Of a stretch of DNA of 64,000 nt, positions 19,567 to 31,235 are shown in pieces. How positions within the stretch are numbered: the stretch's first letter is position 1; every line of letters begins with the position of its first letter. The position numbers were made by a program, and so were the translations under genes. The stretch is from the NCBI RefSeq assembly GCF_024347595.1, contig NZ_AP025506.1, positions 2,728,001 through 2,792,000 on the forward strand, in the 5' to 3' direction. The notes beneath the pieces were generated by a model. The model did not search any database and was not told the origin of the DNA. It saw nothing but the letters and a program-made list of their open reading frames with translations. Origin of the DNA: Vibrio pomeroyi. GTDB lineage: Bacteria; Pseudomonadota; Gammaproteobacteria; Enterobacterales; Vibrionaceae.

Positions 19567-20421
19567 ATGCAATCTCCGCATATTGTTGAACTTAATGAGC
19601 AGAACTTTCGTCAAGTATTAGAAGGTTCGATGCAGACCCCTGTACTCATCCATTTTTGGGCACCAATGAGCCAAGAGAGCGCCCAAGTCATTCCTGAACT
19701 CCAAACATTAACTCAGCAATACAACGGTGCTTTCACGTTAGCCCTACTGAATTGCGAGCAAGAACAAGCGATTGCTAGCCAATTTGGTGTTCAAGCACTG
19801 CCTACGATCGCACTGTTTGTTAACGGTCAACCTGTCGACGGTCTTGGTGGCCCTCAAAGCTTAGACGCGATTGTAGAGATGCTAAGCAAACACCTTCCTA
19901 GTCAAGATGAACTCGCACTGCGCCAAGCTCTTGAGTTAATGCAAGCAGGCGATCACACTCAAGCTCTAGCGGCAATGCAACAACTTCCAGCAGAGCTTAC
20001 AAACAAAGGTGAAGTAAAACTGGCGATAGCAGAGTGTTTGCTAGAAACACAACAGTTTGACCTTGCTGAAGCTCAGCTAGCAACCATCCCACTTGAGTAC
20101 CAAGATAACTACTACAAAGGCCTAGTTGCGAAGCTTGAACTTCATAAACAGGCAGCAGACAGCCCTGAGATTCAAGCACTAGAATCTGCTCTTCAGCAAA
20201 ACCCAAGCGATGCTAAAACAGCCTCTGAATTAGCACTGCAATACCACCAAGTAAACCGTAGCGAAGAAGCAATGGACCTACTGTGGTCTTTCCTAGCAAA
20301 AGATCTTAATACTCTCGATGGTGACATGAAGAAAGAATTCATGGACATCTTGAGTGCGCTTGGACAAGGTAACCCGGTTGCGAGTAAATACCGTCGACAG
20401 TTGTACTCTCTGCTTTACTAG
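19567..20421 (+). CDS. ybbN: Thioredoxin-like chaperedoxin YbbN (CnoX)
   Basis: 284 residues, equal to E. coli YbbN/CnoX in layout: an N-terminal thioredoxin fold (about 1-110) and C-terminal TPR-like helices (about 115-284) ending in ASKYRRQLYSLLY. In E. coli it binds unfolding proteins under oxidative stress and hands them to GroEL or DnaK. The redox motif has decayed: SQES stands at 35-38 in place of CxxC, while Cys63 (LLNCEQE), the mixed-disulfide cysteine of E. coli, is kept. A chaperone rather than a reductase role is therefore expected. Confidence 0.94.
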   Translation: MQSPHIVELNEQNFRQVLEGSMQTPVLIHFWAPMSQESAQVIPELQTLTQQYNGAFTLALLNCEQEQAIASQFGVQALPTIALFVNGQPVDGLGGPQSLDAIVEMLSKHLPSQDELALRQALELMQAGDHTQALAAMQQLPAELTNKGEVKLAIAECLLETQQFDLAEAQLATIPLEYQDNYYKGLVAKLELHKQAADSPEIQALESALQQNPSDAKTASELALQYHQVNRSEEAMDLLWSFLAKDLNTLDGDMKKEFMDILSALGQGNPVASKYRRQLYSLLY

Positions 20422-20513
20422 CAATCGTCAACGCCAGTTAAGTTAAGCGTTGTAAAACACATCGAAAACTAACAATTCAATCAGTTAGTTTATCGAATAC
20501 AAGAATGCCAAAT

Positions 20514-20547
20514 GGGCCATAAAATCAATATTTTATGGCCCGTTTTT
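20514..20547 (+). terminator. Terminator of ybbN
   Basis: A perfect 12-bp stem (20514-20525 with 20530-20541), CAAT loop, then G and five T. Confidence 0.93.
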
Positions 20548-20630
20548 CGTTTATAAATTTGCTCCGATTTTAAATATGAGCCAGTATCAATAATGAACTA
20601 TCAAAAACTTAAACTTGCAAAGGATTTTGT

Positions 20631-21560
20631 ATGGCTATTGATACATTGATTACTATTGGCGTCTTTACCGTCGTCGCACTGTTATTTATTTTCGCCGGAG
20701 TAAAAACCGTTCCGCAAGGCAATAACTGGACGGTAGAACGCTTCGGTCGCTACACGCATACCCTAAGACCGGGCTTAAACTTGATCATTCCGTTTATTGA
20801 TAAAGTTGGACAACGCATCAGCATGATGGAGCGTGTTCTCGACATCCCAGCTCAAGAGGTCATCTCTAAAGACAACGCGAACGTCGTTATTGATGCGGTG
20901 TGTTTTGTTCAGGTTATCGATGCCCCTAAAGCGGCCTATGAAGTGAACGATCTTGAGCACGCGATCCGTAACTTAACCCTCACCAATATCCGTACAGTTC
21001 TGGGTTCTATGGAACTGGATGAAATGCTCAGCCAGCGTGACATGATCAATACCAAACTGCTGAACATCGTCGATGAAGCAACTAACCCTTGGGGCGTAAA
21101 AGTTACGCGTATCGAGATTAAAGACGTACAACCGCCCGCCGATCTTACCGCTGCGATGAATGCTCAGATGAAGGCAGAACGAAACAAACGTGCTGACATA
21201 CTAGAAGCGGAAGGCGTAAGACAAGCTGAGATCCTAAAAGCGGAAGGTCACAAGCAGTCTGAGATCCTGAAAGCGGAAGGTGAAAAACAAGCCGCGATAC
21301 TTCAAGCCGAAGCTCGTGAACGCGCTGCAGAAGCAGAAGCGAAAGCAACAGAAATGGTATCGACGGCGATTGCTCAAGGTGACATGCAAGCCGTAAACTA
21401 CTTTATTGCACAAGGCTACACCGACGCACTTAAATCAATTGGTCAAGCAGAAAACGGTAAGATCATCATGTTACCACTTGAAGCCACAGGCCTAATGGGT
21501 TCTGTCGCGGGCATTGCAGAGATGTTTGCGCATAAGAATGACAAAGGTAGTAAGGACTAA
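20631..21560 (+). CDS. qmcA: SPFH/band-7 membrane protease-associated protein QmcA
   Basis: 309 residues. It has an N-terminal membrane helix (about 5-25), then an SPFH domain ([20 protein letters not shown] onward) and an alpha-helical tail. The tail contains three near-identical 11-residue units of the type [11 protein letters not shown] (about residues 193-226), expected to form a coiled coil. QmcA/stomatin-like proteins oligomerise in membrane microdomains and associate with FtsH-type proteolysis in E. coli. It is followed after 3 bases by the NfeD-like ybbJ, its usual operon partner. Confidence 0.95.
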   Translation: MAIDTLITIGVFTVVALLFIFAGVKTVPQGNNWTVERFGRYTHTLRPGLNLIIPFIDKVGQRISMMERVLDIPAQEVISKDNANVVIDAVCFVQVIDAPKAAYEVNDLEHAIRNLTLTNIRTVLGSMELDEMLSQRDMINTKLLNIVDEATNPWGVKVTRIEIKDVQPPADLTAAMNAQMKAERNKRADILEAEGVRQAEILKAEGHKQSEILKAEGEKQAAILQAEARERAAEAEAKATEMVSTAIAQGDMQAVNYFIAQGYTDALKSIGQAENGKIIMLPLEATGLMGSVAGIAEMFAHKNDKGSKD

Positions 21561-21563
21561 CTT

Positions 21564-22013
21564 ATGGTCGAATTACTAGAACAAGTAAACCACTGGCACT
21601 GGCTAGCATTTGGTCTAGCACTGCTTGCACTTGAACTGGTTGGAACCGCTGGTTACTTTTTATGGATAGGCATATCTGCCATGTTAATCGGTGCACTTTT
21701 AGGTGCTCTACCAATTGGTTGGCAGATGCAATGGCTATCCTTTGCAAGCTTTTCACTTATCACGACTTGGTTGTGGTGGAGAAGACAACTCTCAAATGAC
21801 AAGCAATCGGATGCAGGGCGAGAGTTAAACCAAAGAGAAAAGCAACTGGTAGGTCAAACCGTTATTCTAAGTGAAGACGTAAAGAAAGGTAGCTGTCGAA
21901 TCAAGTTCGGTGACTCTTCTTGGTCTGCAAAGGCGAGTCAAGATATTCCATCTGGCACCGAAATTAAGATTGTCGCTTTAGACGGAATAGTTCTAATAAT
22001 AGAACCTTTATAA
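21564..22013 (+). CDS. ybbJ: NfeD-family membrane protein YbbJ
   Basis: 149 residues. Hydrophobic segments at about 10-30, 33-50 and 55-70 are followed by a soluble C-terminal OB-fold domain (about 90-147) with VGQTVILSEDVKKGSCRIKFGDSSW. NfeD short proteins pair with SPFH proteins, and this gene follows qmcA directly, so the two products probably form one membrane complex. Its exact function is unknown. A terminator follows. Confidence 0.92.
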   Translation: MVELLEQVNHWHWLAFGLALLALELVGTAGYFLWIGISAMLIGALLGALPIGWQMQWLSFASFSLITTWLWWRRQLSNDKQSDAGRELNQREKQLVGQTVILSEDVKKGSCRIKFGDSSWSAKASQDIPSGTEIKIVALDGIVLIIEPL

Positions 22014-22028
22014 TCAAATGCTATATAG

Positions 22029-22065
22029 AGCCTGCATTTTCAATAAATGCAGGCTTTTTCTATTT
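22029..22065 (+). terminator. Terminator of qmcA-ybbJ
   Basis: AGCCTGCATTT (22029-22039) pairs with AAATGCAGGCT (22045-22055), followed by TTTTCTATTTTT. Confidence 0.93.
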
Positions 22066-22332
22066 TTGAACCTTAATAATATTCGAATTATCATTGCGAT
22101 AGATTGAATTGAAAAAAAAATAAGTTCTTATTTCGTAAAGCTAAAAAGTTTGATTAAGCTAAAAAGGTATAAGAAAGCCAGATTTCTTACCCAAGATATA
22201 TATGAATAATTAGCCTGACTCTCGCTTAATTATAATTATTAAAAATGTTAAGTCCGTCCAATTTTTGAAATTTTCTTTTCCTTGTCCATACTTTCATTTA
22301 TCTCAATCAGAGATAAACCTAATGGAGTTTGT
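22066..22332. other. AT-rich intergenic region before the small secreted protein
   Basis: Very AT-rich compared with the neighbouring genes. It presumably holds the promoter of the gene at 22333. No other structure could be supported. Confidence 0.5.
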
Positions 22333-22512
22333 ATGAGACATTTTTTAATAATTCTAACGGCTATTTTCAGCTTATCATTCGGAAGTGCTCTCGCGAGCAG
22401 TCAGTCTCCTGGTAACGGAAACATGGGGCCAATTGTAAAATGTTCAGATGGTAATGCAGTCACTCACGTGCCATTACTGATTTGTAAACATTACGGCGGA
22501 AAAGTGCTGTGA
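22333..22512 (+). CDS. Small secreted protein with two cysteines, function unknown
   Basis: 59 residues. Residues 1-19 form a signal peptide ending in SALA, leaving a mature peptide of about 40 residues. The mature part contains CSDGNAV and, 13 residues on, CKHYGGKV. This Cys-x-Asp-Gly ... Cys-x-x-x-Gly-Gly pattern resembles small exported domains such as DUF3761, but the similarity is loose. ATG 22333 has GGAG upstream and directly starts the signal peptide; the longer open frame from 22282 has none. It converges with cueR, and its low GC suggests an accessory gene. Confidence 0.65.
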   Translation: MRHFLIILTAIFSLSFGSALASSQSPGNGNMGPIVKCSDGNAVTHVPLLICKHYGGKVL

Positions 22513-22576
22513 TAGGAGACTAAAGTCAGGCTAGTAATGTAATTGCGGCCTGACGATTATGTATAACTGACACAAC

Positions 22577-22969
22577 CTAACTGCGGCCAGATAGATTGTT
22601 TAAGATAGGACATTCCGTGGAAGCATCACCAGGGCAGTCATGAACCCAAGATTGCAGTTGGGCTTTCATCTTATTTAATTCAGCAAGCTTCAACTCTATT
22701 TCGTTTAACTTCTGCGTTGCCTTCTTTTTTACCTCGTAGCTTTCTCTATTGGGATTCATTGCCAACTCAACCAGTGATTTACACTCATCAAGGGTAAACC
22801 CAACCATTTTAGCTCTTAGTACAAACTCTAACTGTTCGATGTGAATCTCGCCGTATTGCCTATAGCCGTTTTCTGAACGATGTGGAGGACTCATCATGCC
22901 TTTACTTTCGTAAAAACGAATGGATTTCGCTGTTGTACCAACACGCTTTGCTACTTCACCAATATTCAC
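22577..22969 (-). CDS. cueR: Copper-responsive MerR-family regulator CueR
   Basis: 130 residues. It has an N-terminal MerR winged helix (NIGEVAKRVGTTAKSIRFYE, then GYRQY), a dimerisation helix (about 75-105) and the metal loop CPGDASTECPI with two cysteines in the CueR spacing. CueR activates copA and other Cu(I) export genes by twisting the promoter. No copA is in this window. The start is GTG 22969: AGGTAAG precedes it and the N-terminus matches CueR, whereas the open frame upstream runs through the hairpin at 22997-23030. Confidence 0.9.
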   Translation of the reverse strand: MNIGEVAKRVGTTAKSIRFYESKGMMSPPHRSENGYRQYGEIHIEQLEFVLRAKMVGFTLDECKSLVELAMNPNRESYEVKKKATQKLNEIELKLAELNKMKAQLQSWVHDCPGDASTECPILNNLSGRS

Positions 22970-22996
22970 AATCTTACCTGTAAGCCTAAAATGAAA

Positions 22997-23030
22997 AACC
23001 GCAGTACTGCTGTTATACAATACTGCGGTT
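22997..23030 (-). terminator. Hairpin terminator of the lipoprotein gene
   Basis: AACCGCAGTA (22997-23006) is an inverted repeat of 23021-23030. On the minus strand it is followed by TTTTTCATTTTA. It lies 32 bases after the lipoprotein stop and just before cueR. Confidence 0.8.
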
Positions 23031-23062
23031 GAAAAACATAGTTAGGGCGTAACGTTAAAGGT

Positions 23063-23866
23063 TTACTCTTGCTCTAACAACCAAATCATAGTTTGAGATT
23101 TTTCTTCACTGTCTAGCTTATTAAACCAGTATGAAACCATTTCGATCTCTTTTGAGCCTTCTAGTGATGCTGGGTTAGCGTTCTTACGGTTCTTGAATGC
23201 CCAATCTGTTACTGCAGCTTGCTCTTCTTTTGTTGCTTCACCGTACCAATAGTTAACCATCTCTTGAGCTTGAGACGCTTTTGGTTCTTCAGCAACTACA
23301 GCCGCAACAGGTACCGTTACTGGAGCAACAGCGATAGCTGTATGATTATTTGCGCCATTATAAATTGTGTCGATATACGCTTTCGGCACAATGAAAGTTG
23401 TACTCATTACTGAGTTTTGTCCATCAAGTGTAAATTCTAAGTTCTTTTCTCTTGCTTGCTGGATATCAGTTTCGCTCAGTGGAAATTTAATATACTGAGT
23501 CTTTGTGCAGTGTTCGCTGCAGCTTTCTCTTGGTACTTGTCTGTCTTCTAGTTCTATCGTTTTACCAAAAAAACTAACCGTTTCGTACTCTTTGTAACTT
23601 TGGAAGTAACTCACGTCCATAGTAATTGAAGATTCTGGGGCAGTATTCGGTGTTACTTCTTTATTGTATGTAAAGTAAAGCGACGACTTGAGAATGTCTG
23701 CGCCTACATTTGCTCTATTTTCTGCTACGTAAGATTGACCTGTTACTTTAATGTAACCACCTTTGGGCTGCACATCAGCAACTGAGTCTGCAAAATTACT
23801 TTGTGAATCGAGTGAACTACAAGCTCCCAAAAATAATGATAATACGACTACACTAACTTTATTCAT
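23063..23866 (-). CDS. Predicted lipoprotein with duplicated C-terminal motif
   Basis: 267 residues, no family recognised. The signal peptide ends in the lipobox LGAC (Cys16), with Ser-Ser after it, so an outer-membrane lipoprotein is likely. The middle part (about 30-165) looks like beta-rich globular sequence with a Cys-x-x-x-Cys pair near residue 110. The last about 65 residues contain two copies of a 25-30-residue unit: EMVNYWYGEATKEEQ...W and EMVSYWFNKLDSEEK...W. ATG 23866 is taken because AGGAAT precedes it and the signal peptide starts there. It lies between the porin and cueR. Confidence 0.75.
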   Translation of the reverse strand: MNKVSVVVLSLFLGACSSLDSQSNFADSVADVQPKGGYIKVTGQSYVAENRANVGADILKSSLYFTYNKEVTPNTAPESSITMDVSYFQSYKEYETVSFFGKTIELEDRQVPRESCSEHCTKTQYIKFPLSETDIQQAREKNLEFTLDGQNSVMSTTFIVPKAYIDTIYNGANNHTAIAVAPVTVPVAAVVAEEPKASQAQEMVNYWYGEATKEEQAAVTDWAFKNRKNANPASLEGSKEIEMVSYWFNKLDSEEKSQTMIWLLEQE

Positions 23867-23964
23867 TATGACTAATTCCTTACGTTCACTATGGAAAAAC
23901 GCTGGCAAACAAAATTTACCAGCGTTTTGATTTTTATCTAACTGTTTAAGCTAAAGATTCTAGC

Positions 23965-25068
23965 TTAGAAACCGTATTCAAGACCAACGCGAGTTACGAT
24001 ATCTGTATCAGCGTCACCAACAGTACGACCCGCTACACGTAGGTAAGGTACGAAACCGTTATGAACAGCCATTAGCTGACCAGAGATAGTGTTGCTGTCT
24101 GAGTTAGCGTCTTTCTTACCGTTTGTTTCAGACTCAAGGTTAGCTGCGTAGCCTAGTTTGAAACCGATTGGACCATTCCAGTACTGACCAATGATAGAGT
24201 AAGAATCTTGAGTTACTTTGCGGATGCTGTTATCCAGCTCTTCGCCTTTATAAGCTGCTGCGAAGCCAAAACCTGCAGGTAGGCTAGCTTCAAAACCAAC
24301 GATGTATGCAAATGTATCGTCTTTAATTTCTGCAGCAGCAGCTACAGGGTCTGCAACACCCGTCTCTGGGTTAAACTCAAAACCAGCATCAACAGCTGGA
24401 GTTACACGTGTACCAGATTCAACCGCACCCATCAAAGTTACTTTTTCAAAGCTATATTTAGCACTTGCGCCAGCAAAGCTTGCATCACGTGTAGCGTTAC
24501 CACCACCATTGTTATCGTCATCACGACCAACAGAAGCAGCAAAAGAGAATCCACCAAATTTAGCTGAATCGTAACGAACTTGGTTAGATTGACGATCGTA
24601 GTGGCCGTTGATGCCGCCCCAATCGAATACAGAACCTAGACCAGGGTTAGAGAATGGCCAGTCGACGATTTCGTATAGTGGTGTCAGAACACGACCGACA
24701 CGTAGGTTACCCCAAGAGCCAGAAGCACCGATGAAAGTATCACGGAAACCTAGCACACCACCTGAAACACCACCGTGAGACCAGTCTGTGCTATCTACGT
24801 AACCAGATTCGATCTGCATTGTGATTAATACATCATCAAACATATCTTTATGAGCACGGAAACCGATACGAGATTCATTCTCTACGACAAAGCCCTTGCT
24901 GTTGTTGTTGTTATCAGTCGTGTTGTAGTTAACCATTGAGATAGCTGCAACACCGTATACGTCAACGTTAAAGTCAGAGTTGATACCAACTTCTTTCGCC
25001 ATTACGCCTGTCGATAAAAGTGCAACGGATGCACCTAGTAGAGTACGTTTGAAAATTTTGTTTTCCAT
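23965..25068 (-). CDS. Outer-membrane porin (possible chitoporin-locus porin)
   Basis: 367 residues. It has a signal peptide (about 1-24, ending VMAK), alternating amphipathic strands, a Gly/Asp-rich set of loops and a C-terminal Phe (GLEYGF) as the outer-membrane insertion signal. This is the trimeric general porin class of vibrios. Its position before ligA matches the V. cholerae locus that I recall being described as a chitoporin, but the sequence alone does not show chitin specificity. ToxR control is possible, as for other Vibrio porins; no site was identified. GGAG-like sequence precedes the ATG. Confidence 0.88.
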   Translation of the reverse strand: MENKIFKRTLLGASVALLSTGVMAKEVGINSDFNVDVYGVAAISMVNYNTTDNNNNSKGFVVENESRIGFRAHKDMFDDVLITMQIESGYVDSTDWSHGGVSGGVLGFRDTFIGASGSWGNLRVGRVLTPLYEIVDWPFSNPGLGSVFDWGGINGHYDRQSNQVRYDSAKFGGFSFAASVGRDDDNNGGGNATRDASFAGASAKYSFEKVTLMGAVESGTRVTPAVDAGFEFNPETGVADPVAAAAEIKDDTFAYIVGFEASLPAGFGFAAAYKGEELDNSIRKVTQDSYSIIGQYWNGPIGFKLGYAANLESETNGKKDANSDSNTISGQLMAVHNGFVPYLRVAGRTVGDADTDIVTRVGLEYGF

Positions 25069-25537
25069 GGAATAAAACTCCTAAAAATGGATATAGCTGT
25101 TTGAATATTTCCCGCCTAAAGTTGGCCGCCGTAGAGAGAAATACCTTTTCTTGTTTGAGAACCCTTAACGCTGAATTCTCTATTTCCTTTCTGGGTATAC
25201 ACATCGTGCATCCATGGCATTAAGACTAACTTCGCCCTCAAAAAGATCAATGAGAACTTAATTTTCATCTAAAAAAATATGAGTTGGTGCAAATTTAGTA
25301 GGTACTTAGTGATCCAGATCGACAAAATGAAAAGCTCACAACTAAAAACAGCAATTACAAATAAAAACAACAAGTTAAATGAAAACACCTTTTATAAAAA
25401 TAGATATGACTCGCATTTTAAGCACAACTAGAACAGCATTTCATTAATGTTGAGCACCATCACTGTCCTGATTTGAGACTTCGTATAGGAACAAAATTCT
25501 CAACAAACAAAAAGCTTGCTAATTTATAGCAAAAACA
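25069..25537. other. Long upstream region of the porin gene
   Basis: About 470 bases, AT-rich, between the ligA terminator and the porin ATG. A long untranslated leader or regulator sites are likely for a porin. I could not define a promoter or operator with confidence, and the small open frame at its left side is not convincing. Confidence 0.5.
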
Positions 25538-25569
25538 AAAAAGGCACTCCCTTGAAAGGAGTGCCTTTG
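25538..25569 (-). terminator. Terminator of ligA
   Basis: AAAGGCACTCC (25540-25550) pairs with GGAGTGCCTTT (25558-25568), with a T run on the minus strand. Confidence 0.92.
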
Positions 25570-25591
25570 AGCTTTTTTTATCTGAATTTAC

Positions 25592-27658
<2,067 letters not shown>

Positions 27659-27696
27659 CTATAAATATAGATTATTTATAAGGCTAAACAATACGG

Positions 27697-28740
27697 CTAG
27701 GCATTCGATGCCGTCATAAAATCTCTGATTTGCTTGCGGTAGTCAGACAAACGGTTTGGTGTCATTAAATTACGTGACTCATCCAATACGTTTCCGCCCA
27801 TATCATCAGCAATTTTCTGCGCCGCACTCAACATTACATTGAAGTTTTGATCAGCTTGACCGTAACAAGGCAACGTCATAAAGAACGAAATACCTTTCGT
27901 CGTGAAATCAGCAGGGTCGTCATGTTCTAGAGTGCCTGGCTGCATCATGTTTGCTACGCTGAAAATAACTTTTGGTTCGTCACTCGACTGCGCAAAGCAG
28001 TGGTAGATAGACATCTCACCATAAGTTAGACCGTTATTTTCCATGCTGCGGAACAGCTCAGTCCCCACGAATGGGATTTCTCCAGCACAATGAACATTAA
28101 GAACGATAACTTCTAAACCAAGTTCTTCATCTGGCTTCGCTTCTTCAACAGGTGCGCTTTGTGGAGTAACGACTTCTTTCGCAACAACAGGTTCACTTTG
28201 AGTGAACGTTTCGTTTGGAACAAGTTGCTCATCAACCGTCTCAGAAGTTTCTTCAAACGAACCGTACTGCTCTTTAAAGCCTGCATGGTTTTCTTTTTGT
28301 TCGTCGGTCAACTCAAAGCTTGGAACTTCAGGTTCAATAACCTTCTCTTCTTCAAGCTCTTCCGGCTCACTTTCAACCTTGATTGGGTCTTCAACACTGA
28401 AAGAAGGAAGATCATTCAATTCGATGTCGTCTTCGTGAGCTTCTTTCATTTGTGGCGCTGTAAGTGGATCTGAATCGATCAGAGGATCAGTCGCAGATGG
28501 CGAAACAGCAAAATCCGGTTCTTTACGTTCTTTTCGGATTATCTCAAAATCATCTTCTGGGGCGAATGAACGATTTGGGATAGTTTCTGCTTCATCTAAG
28601 CTATCGTTATCAAGCTTACCAAGCGGCTTATCACCAAACTTTGCTTTCCCTTCTTTTTTACTCGTCCACAGACCGTGGAACAATAATGCGGCGATAGCTA
28701 GTGCGCCAACAATAATGAGTACAAATCGCAATTCCTGCAT
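27697..28740 (-). CDS. zipA: Cell division protein ZipA
   Basis: 347 residues. ZipA ties FtsZ filaments to the inner membrane at the division site. There is one N-terminal membrane helix ([20 protein letters not shown], residues 4-23), then a basic patch ([12 protein letters not shown]), a long acidic Glu/Pro-rich linker (about 45-200) and the globular FtsZ-binding domain (about 205-345) with [14 protein letters not shown] and [16 protein letters not shown]. The ligA neighbour is the same as in E. coli. It is divergent from cysZ. Confidence 0.95.
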   Translation of the reverse strand: MQELRFVLIIVGALAIAALLFHGLWTSKKEGKAKFGDKPLGKLDNDSLDEAETIPNRSFAPEDDFEIIRKERKEPDFAVSPSATDPLIDSDPLTAPQMKEAHEDDIELNDLPSFSVEDPIKVESEPEELEEEKVIEPEVPSFELTDEQKENHAGFKEQYGSFEETSETVDEQLVPNETFTQSEPVVAKEVVTPQSAPVEEAKPDEELGLEVIVLNVHCAGEIPFVGTELFRSMENNGLTYGEMSIYHCFAQSSDEPKVIFSVANMMQPGTLEHDDPADFTTKGISFFMTLPCYGQADQNFNVMLSAAQKIADDMGGNVLDESRNLMTPNRLSDYRKQIRDFMTASNA

Positions 28741-28969
28741 TTTTCGCTCTCAGCTTTCTTAGTCAACTAGCGATAAAGACGCTGTCACTAAGTTGGGTTA
28801 ATTTGGCCAATCTCACTACTCTATCAAAAGTAGCCACTGTTTTAGAACAACTTAATACAATTAGTTCCTTACATGGTGTGATTTTCGCCACGCTTTTTTT
28901 CTTAATTTCGGTCGAGTACACTAGACATGTTTGCTATTTAATCAAATTCACATGTGACCTAATTTAAAT

Positions 28970-29728
28970 ATGACTATTGAATCTGTTCCACGCTCAGGCT
29001 TTGGCTATTTTATTTTCGGAATAAAAATCGCTTTATCACCGAGCATTCGTAAGTTTGTACTACTTCCTTTGATCGCTAACGTATTGCTTGTTGGTGGTGC
29101 CTTGTTTTATATCTTCTCCAATCTAAACACTTGGATTGAAGGTTGGATTGGTGCATTGCCAAGCTTCTTGTCTTGGTTGTCATACATTTTATGGCCGTTA
29201 CTTGTCTTAACCGTCTTGGCCACGTTCTCGTATTTCTTTAGTACGCTCGCTAACTTCATTGCCGCACCGTTCAACGGTTTACTCGCAGAAAAAGTGGAAG
29301 AGTTGCTGAGCGGTAAAAAAGTCAATGACGATGGTTTACTTGATGTTCTCAAAGATACCCCACGTATATTAGCGAGAGAATGGCGCAAGCTTGTCTACGT
29401 TCTGCCAAAAGCGATCGGTTTATTCCTACTTTTGTTAATTCCAGCCCTAGGGCAAACCGTTGCACCGTTTTTATGGTTCATCTTCACAGCATGGATGTTA
29501 GCGATTCAATACGCTGACTACCCGTTCGATAACCATAAAATCAAGTTCGATGACATGAGAAACAATTTGAAACAAAAACAAGGTAAGAGCTACAGCTTCG
29601 GTGCGCTTGTTTCTGTTTTCACTACTATTCCAATTTTAAACCTGATTGTGATGCCCGTTGCCGTTTGTGGCGCAACTGCAATGTGGGTTGCTGAGTTTAA
29701 AGACCAAGCCCTGCGCTCACGTCTATAG
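28970..29728 (+). CDS. cysZ: Sulfate transporter CysZ
   Basis: 252 residues (E. coli 253). An inner-membrane sulfate permease that feeds cysteine synthesis. The N-terminus RSGFGYFIFGIKIALSPSIRKFVLLPL and several hydrophobic segments (about 25-50, 65-95, 135-175, 200-235) fit the family. The zipA-cysZ-cysK order equals that in E. coli. No strong terminator follows, but 236 bases separate it from cysK, so cysK probably has its own promoter. CysB control is likely from the pathway; no site is defined here. Confidence 0.94.
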   Translation: MTIESVPRSGFGYFIFGIKIALSPSIRKFVLLPLIANVLLVGGALFYIFSNLNTWIEGWIGALPSFLSWLSYILWPLLVLTVLATFSYFFSTLANFIAAPFNGLLAEKVEELLSGKKVNDDGLLDVLKDTPRILAREWRKLVYVLPKAIGLFLLLLIPALGQTVAPFLWFIFTAWMLAIQYADYPFDNHKIKFDDMRNNLKQKQGKSYSFGALVSVFTTIPILNLIVMPVAVCGATAMWVAEFKDQALRSRL

Positions 29729-29964
29729 TTCTCTTCTCTAACCCTGCCATACTTCCTAGTGTCGCCTATCTTTTTGAAGTTCTGATTTCAATAAAGATAG
29801 GCGTCAATTCTGCTACATATCTATATGATATAACTTTTTAATCCTTTTACCTTTTTTTCAACTTGTTTAATCTAAATTCAAGCTGAACAAACATCGAAAG
29901 ACACTAGACGGTAAAGTGATTGATATACTACGTTTAGTTCTGTCATTAAATGAAGGAATATCGC

Positions 29965-30933
29965 ATGAGCAAGATCTACGAAGACAACACCCTAACGATT
30001 GGTAACACACCTCTAGTCCGCCTTAACAAAGTAAGCAAAGGTAACGTTCTAGCTAAGATCGAAGCTCGTAACCCAAGCTTCAGTGTTAAGTGTCGTATCG
30101 GTTCAAACATGATCTGGGAAGCAGAAAAAGCAGGTACGCTGAAGCCAGGTATCGAGCTTGTAGAACCTACTAGTGGTAACACTGGTGTTGCTCTTGCATT
30201 CGTCGCTGCGGCGCGCGGTTACAAGCTAACGCTAACTATGCCTGAGTCAATGAGCCTAGAACGTCGTAAGCTGCTTAAAGCACTTGGCGCAAACCTAGTA
30301 CTGACTGAAGCACCAAAAGGCATGAACGGCGCGATTGCTAAAGCAGAAGAGATTGTTGCTTCAGACCCAGACAAGTACCTACTACTTCAACAGTTCAACA
30401 ACCCTGCTAACCCACAGATTCACGAGCAGACAACTGGTCCAGAAATTTGGGAAGCAACAGACGGCGAAATCGACGTGTTTGTAGCGGGTGTTGGTACGGG
30501 CGGTACTATCACTGGTACAAGTCGTTACATTAAAGGCGAAAAAGGCAAAGCGATTACTTCAGTAGCGGTTGAGCCGGCAGAGTCTCCAGTTATTGCACAA
30601 GCGCTTGCAGGTGAAGAAATCAAGCCAGCTCCGCACAAAATTCAAGGTATCGGTGCAGGTTTCATCCCTGGAAACCTAGATTTAGAGATTATTGACCGTG
30701 TAGAATCGGTAACTTCTGAAGAAGCGATTGAGATGGCTCAACGCCTAATGAAAGAAGAAGGTATTCTTGCTGGCATCTCATCTGGCGCAGCTGTAGTAGC
30801 CGCAAACAGAATCGCAGAACTCCCTGAATTTGCAGGAAAAACCATTGTAACGGTACTACCAAGCTCTGGTGAACGTTACCTAAGTACAGCCCTATTTGCT
30901 GGCATCTTTACGGAAAAAGAGAACCAACAATAA
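29965..30933 (+). CDS. cysK: Cysteine synthase A (O-acetylserine sulfhydrylase)
   Basis: 322 residues. It joins O-acetylserine and sulfide to cysteine with pyridoxal phosphate. The Schiff-base lysine is Lys42 in [10 protein letters not shown]. The substrate loop TSGNTG is at about 69-74, and GTGGTITG binds the cofactor phosphate at about 176-183. ATG 29965 has AAGGA at proper distance and matches the family N-terminus MSKIYEDN; the in-frame ATG at 29950 adds five residues without a ribosome site. A strong terminator follows. Confidence 0.97.
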   Translation: MSKIYEDNTLTIGNTPLVRLNKVSKGNVLAKIEARNPSFSVKCRIGSNMIWEAEKAGTLKPGIELVEPTSGNTGVALAFVAAARGYKLTLTMPESMSLERRKLLKALGANLVLTEAPKGMNGAIAKAEEIVASDPDKYLLLQQFNNPANPQIHEQTTGPEIWEATDGEIDVFVAGVGTGGTITGTSRYIKGEKGKAITSVAVEPAESPVIAQALAGEEIKPAPHKIQGIGAGFIPGNLDLEIIDRVESVTSEEAIEMAQRLMKEEGILAGISSGAAVVAANRIAELPEFAGKTIVTVLPSSGERYLSTALFAGIFTEKENQQ

Positions 30934-30957
30934 TATGTGGTCAAATCAATTTTTCGT

Positions 30958-30987
30958 CCAAAAAAGCCCCGTTTAGGGGCTTTTTTG
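30958..30987 (+). terminator. Terminator of cysK
   Basis: AAAAAAGCCCC, GTTTA loop, GGGGCTTTTTT, 25 bases after the cysK stop codon. Confidence 0.95.
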
Positions 30988-31235
30988 TTGATCCCTGCCC
31001 CACCTTTGGTAATATCGGGTCTGTTTTATTTTTCGCTTCAAAATAAAAGAAGCAATAAACAAATTCTGAAAGTCATGAGTACTCAACAAAAGACGACCAT
31101 GGCTGGATAAAAATTTATAACCAGTCTAAGTTCTAACACGAACATGGCGTACTAGCCTCTAGCGCATTTGGGCTAAAGCAGTTAAGCTAATCTGGTTACA
31201 AACTTACAAAAAATAAATTAATTGGGGTATATAAA
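30988..31235. other. Promoter and leader region of the pts operon
   Basis: About 250 bases upstream of ptsH. GGGG lies before the ATG as a ribosome site. CRP-type control is expected from other enteric pts operons, but I could not point to a convincing site. Confidence 0.5.

Noticed and set aside
22970..23020. 17-codon upstream extension of cueR
   Set aside because: It passes through a terminator hairpin and departs from the MerR-family N-terminus.
25069..25537. CRP-like half site (TGTGAGCTTTTCATTTTGT on the minus strand) upstream of the porin
   Set aside because: Only one half fits the consensus; too weak to report as a site.
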